A DNA stretch of 5,036 nt from Arthrobacter sp. (GTDB lineage Bacteria > Actinomycetota > Actinomycetes > Actinomycetales > Micrococcaceae). Made by a program: the position numbers and the translations under genes. Positions within the stretch are counted from its first letter, which is position 1. The number at the start of each line of letters is the position of its first letter. This document shows positions 1 to 4,999 of the stretch, one piece after another. Where the stretch lies: NCBI GenBank assembly GCA_025464925.1, contig JAODMS010000056.1:1-5036 (forward strand), written 5' to 3'. The notes below the pieces were generated by a model. The model did no database searches. It was not told the origin of the DNA and worked only from the letters and a program-made list of their open reading frames with translations.

Positions 1-297
1 TGCCGGGACGACGAAGTCGCGGGCGCCTTCCGGCGTCGAACGGGTCAGCGTCGGGGTTTCAATCTCGACGAAGCCGTCCTCGTGGAGCAGTTCGCGGGCA
101 ACCCGGTTGGCTTCGGAGCGCAGGCGCAGGTTGCGGGCGGGGCCCGGGCGGCGCAGGTCAAGGTAGCGGTGCTTGAGGCGTGCCTCCTCGCCCACTTCGA
201 CATGCTCATCGATCTGGAAAGGCAGCGGATCAGAGGTGTTCAGGATAGTGACCTTCTCGGCCATCACCTCGATCTCCCCGGTCGGCAGCGCCGGGTT
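1..297 (-). CDS. aspS: Aspartyl-tRNA synthetase, inner N-terminal fragment, inverted and partial
   Basis: Read on the minus strand from 297 down to 1, this gives 99 uninterrupted codons beginning [11 protein letters not shown] and ending [15 protein letters not shown]. These are conserved stretches of bacterial AspRS: the end of the OB-fold/hinge region, the RYLDLRR segment, and class II motif 1 with its conserved proline in [16 protein letters not shown]. The fragment runs off the left edge. The N-terminal anticodon-binding OB domain (roughly the first 85 residues, judged against the actinobacterial family) is not in the window. In an intact gene the next residues would be about three (RLx) followed by PGSWYALPQ, which lies on the opposite strand from 291 onward. 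The fragment has no start or stop of its own and cannot be a functional gene as arranged. The identity is very secure; whether the inversion is biological or an assembly artefact is open. Confidence 0.9.
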
Positions 298-300
298 CCT
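291..300. other. Inversion or chimera junction inside aspS
   Basis: The two oppositely oriented aspS pieces meet here. CCGGGTTCC reads as Pro-Gly-Ser of the conserved PGSWYALP on the plus strand. Its complement reads as Asn-Pro of NPALPTG on the minus strand. At least 291-297 therefore fit both parts of the gene, which means an inverted microhomology of 7 bp or more at the breakpoint. The real length cannot be set without an intact reference copy. Confidence 0.75.
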
Positions 301-1529
301 GGTACGCGCTGCCGCAGTCCCCTCAGCTGTTCAAGCAGCTTCTGCAGGTGGGCGGCTTCGAGAAGTACTACCAGATTGCCCGCTGCTACCGCGATGAGGA
401 CTTCCGCGCGGACCGCCAGCCCGAATTCACCCAGCTCGACATCGAAGCCAGCTTCGTGGAGCAGGACGACATCATCCGCCTCGGCGAAGCCATCGTGAAG
501 GCGCTCTGGAAGCTGATCGACGTCGAGATCCCGACACCGATCCAGCGCATCACCTACCACGACGCGATGGCCCGCTACGGCTCGGACAAGCCGGATCTGC
601 GCTTCGGCCTGGAGCTCACCGAGCTCACCGACTTCTTCAAGGACACCAACTTCGGCGTCTTCAAGGCCCCCTACGTCGGCGCTGTCGTCATGCCCGGCGG
701 CGCCTCCCAGGCCCGCCGCGCACTCGACGCCTGGCAGGAATGGGCCAAGCAGCGCGGCGCGAAGGGCCTGGCGTATGTCCTGTTCAAGGAGGACGGCGAA
801 CTTGCCGGCCCCGTCGCGAAGAACCTCACCGAGACGGAGCGTGCCGGCCTGGCCGATGCCGTCGGCGCCAAGCCGGGGGACTGCATTTTCTTCGCCGCCG
901 GCGAAAAGTCCCCGTCGCGCGCCCTGCTGGGTGCCGCGCGGGTGGAGATCGGTCACCGCACCGGCCTGATCAACCCGACGGACTGGGCCTTTGTCTGGGT
1001 GGTTGACGCGCCCATGTTTGAACCGGCCGCGGCCGCCGTCGCGTCCGGCGACGTCGCCGTCGGCGCCGGCCAGTGGACCGCCGTGCACCACGCGTTCACC
1101 TCGCCCAAGCCCGAGTTCATGGACAGCTTCGACCAGGATCCCGAGTCGGCGTTGTCCTACGCCTACGACATCGTCTGCAACGGCAACGAAATCGGTGGGG
1201 GTTCCATCCGTATCCACGAGCGTGAGGTCCAGGAACGGGTCTTCGAACTGATGGGCCTGGACAAGGCAGATGCCCAGACCAAGTTCGGCTTCCTGCTGGA
1301 GGGCTTCAAGTTCGGCGCGCCTCCGCACGGCGGCATCGCTTTCGGCTGGGACCGCGTGGTCGCGCTGCTGGCCGGTGTCGAGTCCATCCGCGACGTCATC
1401 GCCTTCCCGAAGTCCGGCGGCGGTTACGACCCGCTGACCGCTGCACCGGCACCGATCACCGCCCAGCAGCGCAAGGAAGCCGGCGTTGACTTCAAGCCGG
1501 AGGCCAAGAAGGCTGACGACGCCAAGTAG
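291..1529 (+). CDS. aspS: Aspartyl-tRNA synthetase, catalytic and C-terminal part (5' truncated by inversion)
   Basis: AspRS attaches aspartate to tRNA in the cytoplasm (class II synthetase). The plus-strand frame starts matching the family at [18 protein letters not shown] (291 onward) and continues to the TAG at 1527-1529, 412 codons. Class II motif 2 lies at about 381-443 ([20 protein letters not shown]). The GAD-type insertion of bacterial AspRS covers the middle. Motif 3 is GIAFGWDR at 1332-1355, with its ATP-binding arginine. The C-terminal [13 protein letters not shown] is typical of actinobacteria. Motif 1 and everything before it are missing from this strand; the matching part lies inverted at 1-297. 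The frame is open back to 252, but codons before 291 do not fit AspRS. The first usable start is GTG at 348, inside a conserved region, so it is not a natural start. As laid out the product would lack motif 1 and the anticodon domain and be inactive. Whether the enzyme is Asp-specific or also charges tRNA-Asn cannot be judged without the N-terminus. Confidence 0.93.
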   Translation, partial: PGSWYALPQSPQLFKQLLQVGGFEKYYQIARCYRDEDFRADRQPEFTQLDIEASFVEQDDIIRLGEAIVKALWKLIDVEIPTPIQRITYHDAMARYGSDKPDLRFGLELTELTDFFKDTNFGVFKAPYVGAVVMPGGASQARRALDAWQEWAKQRGAKGLAYVLFKEDGELAGPVAKNLTETERAGLADAVGAKPGDCIFFAAGEKSPSRALLGAARVEIGHRTGLINPTDWAFVWVVDAPMFEPAAAAVASGDVAVGAGQWTAVHHAFTSPKPEFMDSFDQDPESALSYAYDIVCNGNEIGGGSIRIHEREVQERVFELMGLDKADAQTKFGFLLEGFKFGAPPHGGIAFGWDRVVALLAGVESIRDVIAFPKSGGGYDPLTAAPAPITAQQRKEAGVDFKPEAKKADDAK

Positions 1530-1543
1530 CCTGAACAGATCCT

Positions 1544-1581
1544 CAGCGAAGGCTTCCCGGGAAACCGGGGAGCCTTCGCTG
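1544..1581 (+). terminator. Strong hairpin after aspS (intrinsic terminator-like)
   Basis: A 17-bp stem (arms 1544-1560 and 1565-1581) closes a four-base GAAA loop at 1561-1564. All positions pair, one as G-U in RNA. It begins 14 bases after the aspS stop and ends 44 bases before the GNAT start. No clear T run follows (TCCCAGTTGTTG), which is common for actinobacterial terminators. Because it is nearly symmetrical it could act in both directions. It probably ends the aspS transcript and separates it from the next gene. Confidence 0.75.
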
Positions 1582-1625
1582 TCCCAGTTGTTGCTGATGC
1601 ACGAGCCCTGGACGGAGTGGGCCTG

Positions 1626-1971
1626 ATGAAACCGGATCCGATGCCTGATATCGAGGCGCTGATGGACGCCGCATGGCCTGCCGCCGAGCGGGAGGAATCG
1701 GGGGCTGGGTGCTGCGCGCCGCGTCCGGCGTGACGCAGCGGGCGAACTCGGCCTGCCCCGGTGACCCCGACGGCGACCCGTACCGGCGGCTCGCTGCGCT
1801 GCGGAGCGCACGGCTCTGGTACCGGAACAGGCGCCTGCCGCTGATCTTCCAGATGTTCGAGGACCCGCGTTCTGCGCCCCTGAACGCCGTCCTCGACGCG
1901 GAGGGCTTCACCCGGCAATCCGAAACCCTCATGCTCATGCGGCAGGCAGGGCCGCAGTCCGGGCCGCCCCG
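1626..1971 (+). pseudogene. GNAT-family N-acetyltransferase remnant, frameshifted and lacking its C-terminal domain
   Basis: The ATG at 1626 has GGAG at 1614-1617 (8-base spacing). The first frame gives MKPDPMPDIEALMDAAWPA and reaches the G run at 1700-1704. From 1703 the match continues one frame over as GWVLRAASGVTQRANS, then RLPLIFQMFEDP and GFTRQSETLMLMRQAG. Six Gs instead of five would join the two frames cleanly as ESGGWVLR. This wording resembles the N-terminal half of two-part actinobacterial GNAT proteins of about 250 residues often found near aspS. The C-terminal half with the acetyl-CoA-binding fold is absent: the match stops after about 110 codons, just before the inverted repeat at 1972. 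An open frame continues to 2377, but it runs antisense through the next gene and no longer resembles a GNAT. The substrate is unknown. The frameshift could be a sequencing error; the missing domain could not be explained by one base. The family call comes from memory of motifs and is moderately sure. Confidence 0.6.
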
Positions 1972-2039
1972 CCGTTTCGACGGTGCCCTGCCGGTTAGAT
2001 TTTTCCAAGCGACGAAATGGCAGGGAACCGTCGAAACGG
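1972..2039. repeat. 21-bp inverted repeat with 26-bp spacer between convergent genes
   Basis: The arms 1972-1992 and 2019-2039 are reverse complements at 20 of 21 positions; the mismatch is G1985 against A2026. The spacer (1993-2018) is A/T-richer than its surroundings and contains ATTTTT. Each arm also holds a small hairpin of its own: CCGT-TTCG-ACGG on the left and CCGT-CGAA-ACGG on the right. It lies exactly where the GNAT match stops and 23 bases beyond the end of the convergent acVLRF1 gene. It may be a two-way terminator or the trace of a short inverted-repeat element. No T run follows either arm and no target-site duplication is evident. Confidence 0.65.
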
Positions 2040-2040
2040 T

Positions 2041-2055
2041 CATGGTGGGACCATG
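2041..2055 (-). terminator. Small palindrome just after acVLRF1, possible part of its terminator
   Basis: CATGGT and ACCATG form a 6-bp stem around a three-base loop, 7 bases past the acVLRF1 stop codon and next to the larger inverted repeat. No T run follows. It may add to transcript ending for the minus-strand gene, but the stem is short and the case is weak. Confidence 0.25.
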
Positions 2056-2062
2056 GTGCGGG

Positions 2063-2722
2063 CTATGGCGAGGGCGGATCGGTCACCAGGATGCGCACCG
2101 AGCACAACTCGGCCGCGGCCTTCTTCAAGACGGCGGCGCGGGGATCGGGGACGTCCAGGAACGCCAACCGGGGCAGCCCGGCGTAGCTCTTCAGCACTGC
2201 CTCGGCGAGCACCTGTTCGGCCAGGGTCCTGTCGCCGCCCGGCGCAACGTACTCGATCCGGTGGTCCGCGAAGATCCGGCCGGCGTGCCCGGCGACGGCC
2301 TCCACGAGTGCATCCGCCTGGTTGGCGCGACGCCGGGCGAAGCGCTGCTGGGACCATCCGCCGGCGGCAGTGCGTGACTGGACGTGACGGGTGCCGGTCT
2401 TCGACGCGAGCACCGCGCCTGAGCTGATCACGGCCACGGAGTACCCGCCGCGGCGGACCAGGACGGCTCCGACGCTGCGCGGCTGGGAGGCGAGGGAGGC
2501 CAGCCGGGACACGGCATCGTCGCCGCGTCCGGGCCGGCCATCCACCGGCCACGGGGGCTGGAGCAGCGCACGGGCCCCGTCCCCGGCGCGCAGCTGTAGG
2601 CCTTCGTCGAGCTCCTCCTGGGTCACCTCGCCGTGGCTCGCGGCGAAGCGCTGCACCCAGCCCGTGAGCCGGACACCGGGCACGAACGCCAGCCGGGAGT
2701 TCGTGCCGCCGTTGACAGTCAT
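2063..2722 (-). CDS. acVLRF1-family peptidyl-tRNA hydrolase (release-factor-like)
   Basis: 219 residues. The start is taken at ATG 2722-2720 because AAGGAAG (2733-2727 on this strand) sits four bases upstream. An earlier in-frame ATG at 2743 would add seven residues (MFRQGSS), has no comparable site, and its extra codons overlap that binding site. The stop is TAG at 2065-2063. The key motif is GGWSQQRFARRR at residues 121-132, followed by a helix rich in alanine. This matches the GGQ-like loop of the actinobacterial VLRF1 branch of the Vms1/ANKZF1 and eRF1 superfamily. Family knowledge: such proteins are predicted to cleave peptidyl-tRNA on stalled or split ribosomes during quality control. 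The preceding beta-rich stretch (VGAVLVRRGGYSVAVISSGAVLASKTGTRHVQSR, residues 84-117) and later RLAFLDVPDP region fit the RNase H-like core of the family. There is no signal peptide or membrane segment, so it should be cytoplasmic. It is divergent from rarA across 52 bp and convergent with the GNAT remnant. Confidence 0.72.
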   Translation of the reverse strand: MTVNGGTNSRLAFVPGVRLTGWVQRFAASHGEVTQEELDEGLQLRAGDGARALLQPPWPVDGRPGRGDDAVSRLASLASQPRSVGAVLVRRGGYSVAVISSGAVLASKTGTRHVQSRTAAGGWSQQRFARRRANQADALVEAVAGHAGRIFADHRIEYVAPGGDRTLAEQVLAEAVLKSYAGLPRLAFLDVPDPRAAVLKKAAAELCSVRILVTDPPSP

Positions 2723-2762
2723 GGAGCTTCCTTGTCTGAACATTGTCCGTTGGAACTAGAAG

Positions 2763-2768
2763 TAGCCT
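2763..2768 (+). promoter_or_regulatory. Possible -10 element for a leaderless rarA transcript, overlapping a minus-strand -10
   Basis: TAGCCT fits the actinobacterial TANNNT pattern and ends six bases before the rarA GTG, so transcription could start at the start codon itself. That would explain the lack of a good ribosome-binding site. No convincing -35 is visible; TTGTCC at 2743-2748 is the nearest candidate, with a short spacing. On the other strand TAGGCT (2769-2764) also fits TANNNT and could serve acVLRF1 with a leader of about 35 bases. The two elements share five bases. This is pattern matching only. Confidence 0.3.
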
Positions 2769-2774
2769 ATCTAT

Positions 2775-4166
2775 GTGGAAGATCTCTTTGGCTCCGGGCC
2801 TGACAGCGAAGACGGCGACGACGCCGCGTCGGCCGGAGGCCCCGCCTCGCCGCGCAGTCCCTTGGCCGTCCGGATGCGGCCCCGCACGCTCGATGACGTG
2901 GTAGGGCAACAGCACCTGCTCGGCCAGGGGTCACCTTTGCGGCAGCTGGCCGCCGGCACGGACGCTACCGGTCCGGCGGGACCGAGCTCCCTGATCCTCT
3001 GGGGACCCCCCGGCACGGGCAAGACCACCCTGGCACACGTGATCGCCAAGGGACCCGGCCGTAAGTTCGTGGAGCTTTCGGCCATCACCGCCGGCGTCAA
3101 GGATGTACGGCGCGTCATGGACGAGGCGCTGACGGCCCGGGACCTGTTCAAGACCACCACCGTGCTCTTCCTGGACGAGATCCACCGCTTCAACAAGGCC
3201 CAGCAGGATGCCCTGCTCCCCGGTGTCGAGAACCGCTGGGTGGTGCTCGTGGCGGCAACCACCGAAAACCCCTCGTTTTCGGTGGTATCCCCGCTGCTTT
3301 CCCGGTCCCTGCTGCTGACTCTCAGGCCACTCACCGACGCCGACATCGAGGCCCTGCTCCTGCGGGCCCTTGGGGATGTCCGGGGCCTCAATGGCAGGGT
3401 CGAACTCAGCGCCGAGGCCCTGGCCCACCTCGTCCGGCTCTCCGGCGGGGCCGCGCGCCGTGCGCTGACGGCGCTGGAGGCGGCCGCCGGGGTTGCATTC
3501 GGAGATGCGGACGACGCGGCGGATGCTGTGGTGACGGTGGAACTGAAGCACACGGAACGAGCGCTGGACGTCGCGTCAGTCCGCTACGACAGGGCGGGAG
3601 ACCAGCACTACGACGTCGCAAGTGCCTTCATCAAATCCATCCGAGGCTCCGACGTCGACGCCGCATTGCACTATCTGGCGCGGATGCTCGAAGCAGGGGA
3701 GGACCCCCGGTTCGTGGCCCGGCGCATCGTGATTTCCGCCGCGGAAGATGTGGGGATGGCAGATCCGACAGCACTGCAGACGGCGGTGGCGGCAGCGCAG
3801 GCAGTGCAATTGATCGGAATGCCCGAAGGGCGGATCATGCTGGCCGAAGCCGTGGTGCACCTGGCCACGGCGCCCAAGTCCAATGCCGCCTACCTGGGCA
3901 TCAACAAAGCCATTGCCGATGTCCGTGCGGGTCTCGGCAACGGAATTCCGGCCCACCTCCGGGACGCCCACTACCCCGGGTCGAAGCAGTTGGGTCATGG
4001 CCAGGGCTACAAGTACGCGCACGATGCCCCGCACTCGGTAGCGGCGCAGCAGTATCCGCCGGACGACCTCGTGGGCCGGGACTACTACGAACCCACCGCC
4101 AACGGCGTGGAACGGGAGATCGCCGTCCGGCTGGAACGGCTCCGGAAGATCATCCGGGGCAGCTGA
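2775..4166 (+). CDS. rarA: Replication-associated recombination protein RarA (MgsA/WRNIP1 family AAA+ ATPase)
   Basis: 463 residues, full length for the family. RarA is a cytoplasmic tetrameric ATPase that acts at stalled replication forks and gaps, linked to SSB and recombination. Seen in order: [17 protein letters not shown] (34-50), Walker A GPPGTGKT (77-84), Walker [10 protein letters not shown] (131-139), the RarA signature [10 protein letters not shown] (143-152), sensor 1 ATTENPSF (161-168), arginine finger in SPLLSRS (172-178), and sensor 2 GGAARRAL (224-231). The C-terminal tetramer domain shows [19 protein letters not shown] (275-293), [10 protein letters not shown] (322-331), [14 protein letters not shown] (366-379) and the HLRDAHY block. 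The start is GTG at 2775 (VEDLFG); an ATG at 2773 is out of frame, and the only other early ATG, residue 34, would cut into the conserved domain. The ribosome-binding site is poor. The first 30 residues are acidic and low in complexity, as often seen before the AAA+ core. No key residue is missing. Confidence 0.96.
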   Translation: MEDLFGSGPDSEDGDDAASAGGPASPRSPLAVRMRPRTLDDVVGQQHLLGQGSPLRQLAAGTDATGPAGPSSLILWGPPGTGKTTLAHVIAKGPGRKFVELSAITAGVKDVRRVMDEALTARDLFKTTTVLFLDEIHRFNKAQQDALLPGVENRWVVLVAATTENPSFSVVSPLLSRSLLLTLRPLTDADIEALLLRALGDVRGLNGRVELSAEALAHLVRLSGGAARRALTALEAAAGVAFGDADDAADAVVTVELKHTERALDVASVRYDRAGDQHYDVASAFIKSIRGSDVDAALHYLARMLEAGEDPRFVARRIVISAAEDVGMADPTALQTAVAAAQAVQLIGMPEGRIMLAEAVVHLATAPKSNAAYLGINKAIADVRAGLGNGIPAHLRDAHYPGSKQLGHGQGYKYAHDAPHSVAAQQYPPDDLVGRDYYEPTANGVEREIAVRLERLRKIIRGS

Positions 4167-4172
4167 CCGGCA

Positions 4173-4187
4173 GGGCGGAATTCGCCC
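4173..4187 (+). terminator. Short hairpin after rarA
   Basis: GGGCG and CGCCC pair around a GAATT loop, six bases after the rarA stop. The stem is only 5 bp and there is no T run. It ends just before a promoter-like -35 element, so it could partly end the rarA transcript, but this is weak evidence. Confidence 0.35.
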
Positions 4188-4188
4188 G

Positions 4189-4216
4189 TTGACTTCCGGT
4201 GCGGGAGGTCTAACGT
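4189..4216 (+). promoter_or_regulatory. Sigma-70-type promoter for the cupin leader
   Basis: TTGACT at 4189-4194 and TAACGT at 4211-4216 are separated by 16 bases. The -35 matches the housekeeping consensus at five of six positions and the -10 fits TANNNT. Transcription would begin near 4223. That is about eight bases before the small leader reading frame and 150 bases before the cupin gene. This is the best promoter in the window by eye and suggests that the cupin is transcribed separately from rarA. Confidence 0.6.
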
Positions 4217-4230
4217 TGAATTACGTCAGC

Positions 4231-4290
4231 ATGGATCTGCTGAACGTGCGTGCGTTGGGGGCAGCGGCACAAATTGCCTGTCATCCGTAG
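4231..4290 (+). CDS. Putative 19-residue leader peptide upstream of the cupin
   Basis: ATG at 4231 to TAG at 4288-4290 encodes MDLLNVRALGAAAQIACHP. It sits about eight bases downstream of the predicted transcription start, so it would be translated from a nearly leaderless mRNA; there is no usable Shine-Dalgarno site. A stem-loop begins two bases after its stop. The position and the layout (promoter, tiny ORF, hairpin, gene) resemble attenuator leaders, but I do not recognise the peptide. The single Cys-His near its end is the only hint of what it might sense. A frame of this length can easily occur by chance. Confidence 0.3.
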   Translation: MDLLNVRALGAAAQIACHP

Positions 4291-4291
4291 C

Positions 4292-4323
4292 TTCAGACCT
4301 CAGCTCGGCGGCCGGCATCTGAA
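4292..4323 (+). promoter_or_regulatory. Stem-loop directly after the leader peptide
   Basis: TTCAGA (4292-4297) pairs with TCTGAA (4318-4323) around a 20-base GC-rich loop that can fold further (GGCCGG). It starts two bases after the uORF stop and ends 50 bases before the cupin ATG. A ribosome paused on the uORF could influence its folding. The function is inferred from position only. The 50 bases after it (to 4373) show nothing else clear. Confidence 0.3.
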
Positions 4324-4373
4324 CAGTTTGCTTTCCTCCAAGCGCCCGAATACCACGTCCCAGGTAGTGTCCG

Positions 4374-4769
4374 ATGTCCGTAATCTTCGTCTCAGCTCTG
4401 GCGGTTAAGTCCTTTGACGTTCCAGACAAGAAGCGGTGCCCGGACAAGGCCGAATTCGATCTGGTCACCGTGAACGACTACTCGGTGGCCCGGCGGATCC
4501 TCGGACCGGGCTGGCGGTGGTCCGAGTGCCTCAAACCGTTCGAGAAGACCGACTTCTGCCAGCACAACCATCTCGGATTCTGCGTATCCGGCGTGATGGA
4601 AGTTGAGACAGGCTCCATGCGCTCCACGATCCATCCGAACGACACCTACGCAATTCCTCCTGGCCATGATGAGTGGGTGGTGGGGCTCGAACCGTTCGTG
4701 GCCGTTGAATTTCTGGGCGCGGCATCGTTCGGCCGGCGGGGCGGCCGGGGCCTGCACGTCAGGATCTGA
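4374..4769 (+). CDS. Small cupin-domain protein
   Basis: 131 residues with one cupin beta-barrel. It shows GPGWRWSECLKP (44-55), then metal-site motif 1 around QHNHLGFCVSG (His64 and His66), and motif 2 around HPNDTYAIPPGHDEWVVG (His87, His98). This resembles single-cupin proteins of about 120 residues whose usual N-terminus is like VKSFDxPDExRxPDK; here VKSFDVPDKKRCPDK begins at residue 11. The first ten residues (MSVIFVSALA) look additional, so the true start may be a non-standard codon such as the CTG at codon 9. ATG 4374 has only a weak upstream AGG. The substrate and enzymatic role are unknown; it could be a metal-dependent enzyme or a sensor. There is no signal peptide that I trust. It has its own likely promoter at 4189 and lies between two housekeeping genes, which suggests a later insertion. 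The final GRRGGRGLHVRI is Arg/Gly-rich and outside the barrel. Confidence 0.75.
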   Translation: MSVIFVSALAVKSFDVPDKKRCPDKAEFDLVTVNDYSVARRILGPGWRWSECLKPFEKTDFCQHNHLGFCVSGVMEVETGSMRSTIHPNDTYAIPPGHDEWVVGLEPFVAVEFLGAASFGRRGGRGLHVRI

Positions 4770-4770
4770 C

Positions 4771-4791
4771 AGCCGGCTGGATCCGACGGCT
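4771..4791 (+). terminator. Weak inverted repeat after the cupin
   Basis: AGCCG (4771-4775) can pair with CGGCT (4787-4791) across an 11-base loop, starting one base after the cupin stop. There is no T run. It is the only candidate for ending cupin transcription before the rpsD leader, and it is weak. A second short hairpin, CGGCC-TGCG-GGCCG at 4817-4830, follows. Confidence 0.25.
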
Positions 4792-4838
4792 CACGCGGAG
4801 GCGGCGGAGGGCGCTTCGGCCTGCGGGCCGTGTCGTGG

Positions 4839-4844
4839 TAGGCT
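4839..4844 (+). promoter_or_regulatory. Likely -10 element of the rpsD promoter
   Basis: GGTAGGCTAG contains TAGGCT, a good match to the actinobacterial TANNNT -10. The upstream TTCGGC (4815-4820) is a poor -35 at 18 bases. Transcription would start near 4851, leaving a leader of about 150 bases before rpsD. Ribosomal protein genes usually have strong promoters, so the weak -35 makes this tentative. Confidence 0.4.
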
Positions 4845-4850
4845 AGTTCG

Positions 4851-4999
4851 TTGTCTGGCAAGGCGCGGACGCACAATCCACCAAATTCACTTTGATGAGG
4901 TTATGCCCTGCGCCCAGTAGCAAAAGGCAGCGGTTGGCCGATGCTCTCCATCGTGGAGGCCAGTAACACTGACACACCGCAGATATTGGAAGGACACAA
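4851..4999 (+). promoter_or_regulatory. rpsD 5' leader, possibly structured
   Basis: This long untranslated stretch is less GC-rich than its surroundings. It can form a hairpin with CTCCA (4946-4950), loop TCG and TGGAG (4954-4958), inside outer GGCC arms (4936-4939 and 4958-4961, competing). A longer-range pairing GGCGC (4862-4866) with GCGCC (4910-4914) is also possible. S4 is known to repress its own mRNA in other bacteria, so an autoregulatory leader is plausible, but I do not recognise a described S4-binding structure here. Confidence 0.3.

Noticed and set aside
264..1811. Long 515-codon minus-strand open frame
   Set aside because: It lies antisense to aspS, whose plus-strand protein is unmistakable. 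It is an open frame produced by GC-rich codon bias, its sequence resembles no family, and it does not match the frame of the true minus-strand aspS piece at 1-297.
1972..2039. Complete insertion sequence
   Set aside because: There is no transposase, the unit is only 68 bp, and no direct target duplication flanks the arms.
1973..2377. Continuation of the GNAT frame beyond the inverted repeat
   Set aside because: It stays open only because it runs antisense to acVLRF1; the residues after about 1971 show no acetyltransferase pattern.
2040..2915. 291-codon minus-strand open frame over acVLRF1 and the rarA start
   Set aside because: It overlaps the recognised acVLRF1 frame and the rarA N-terminus, is Arg/Gly/Pro-rich without recognisable motifs, and is best seen as an out-of-frame shadow.
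4895..4966. 23-codon ORF inside the rpsD leader (MRLCPAPSSKRQ...)
   Set aside because: It has no ribosome-binding site, overlaps the hairpin, and is short enough to occur by chance. I kept it out of the features.
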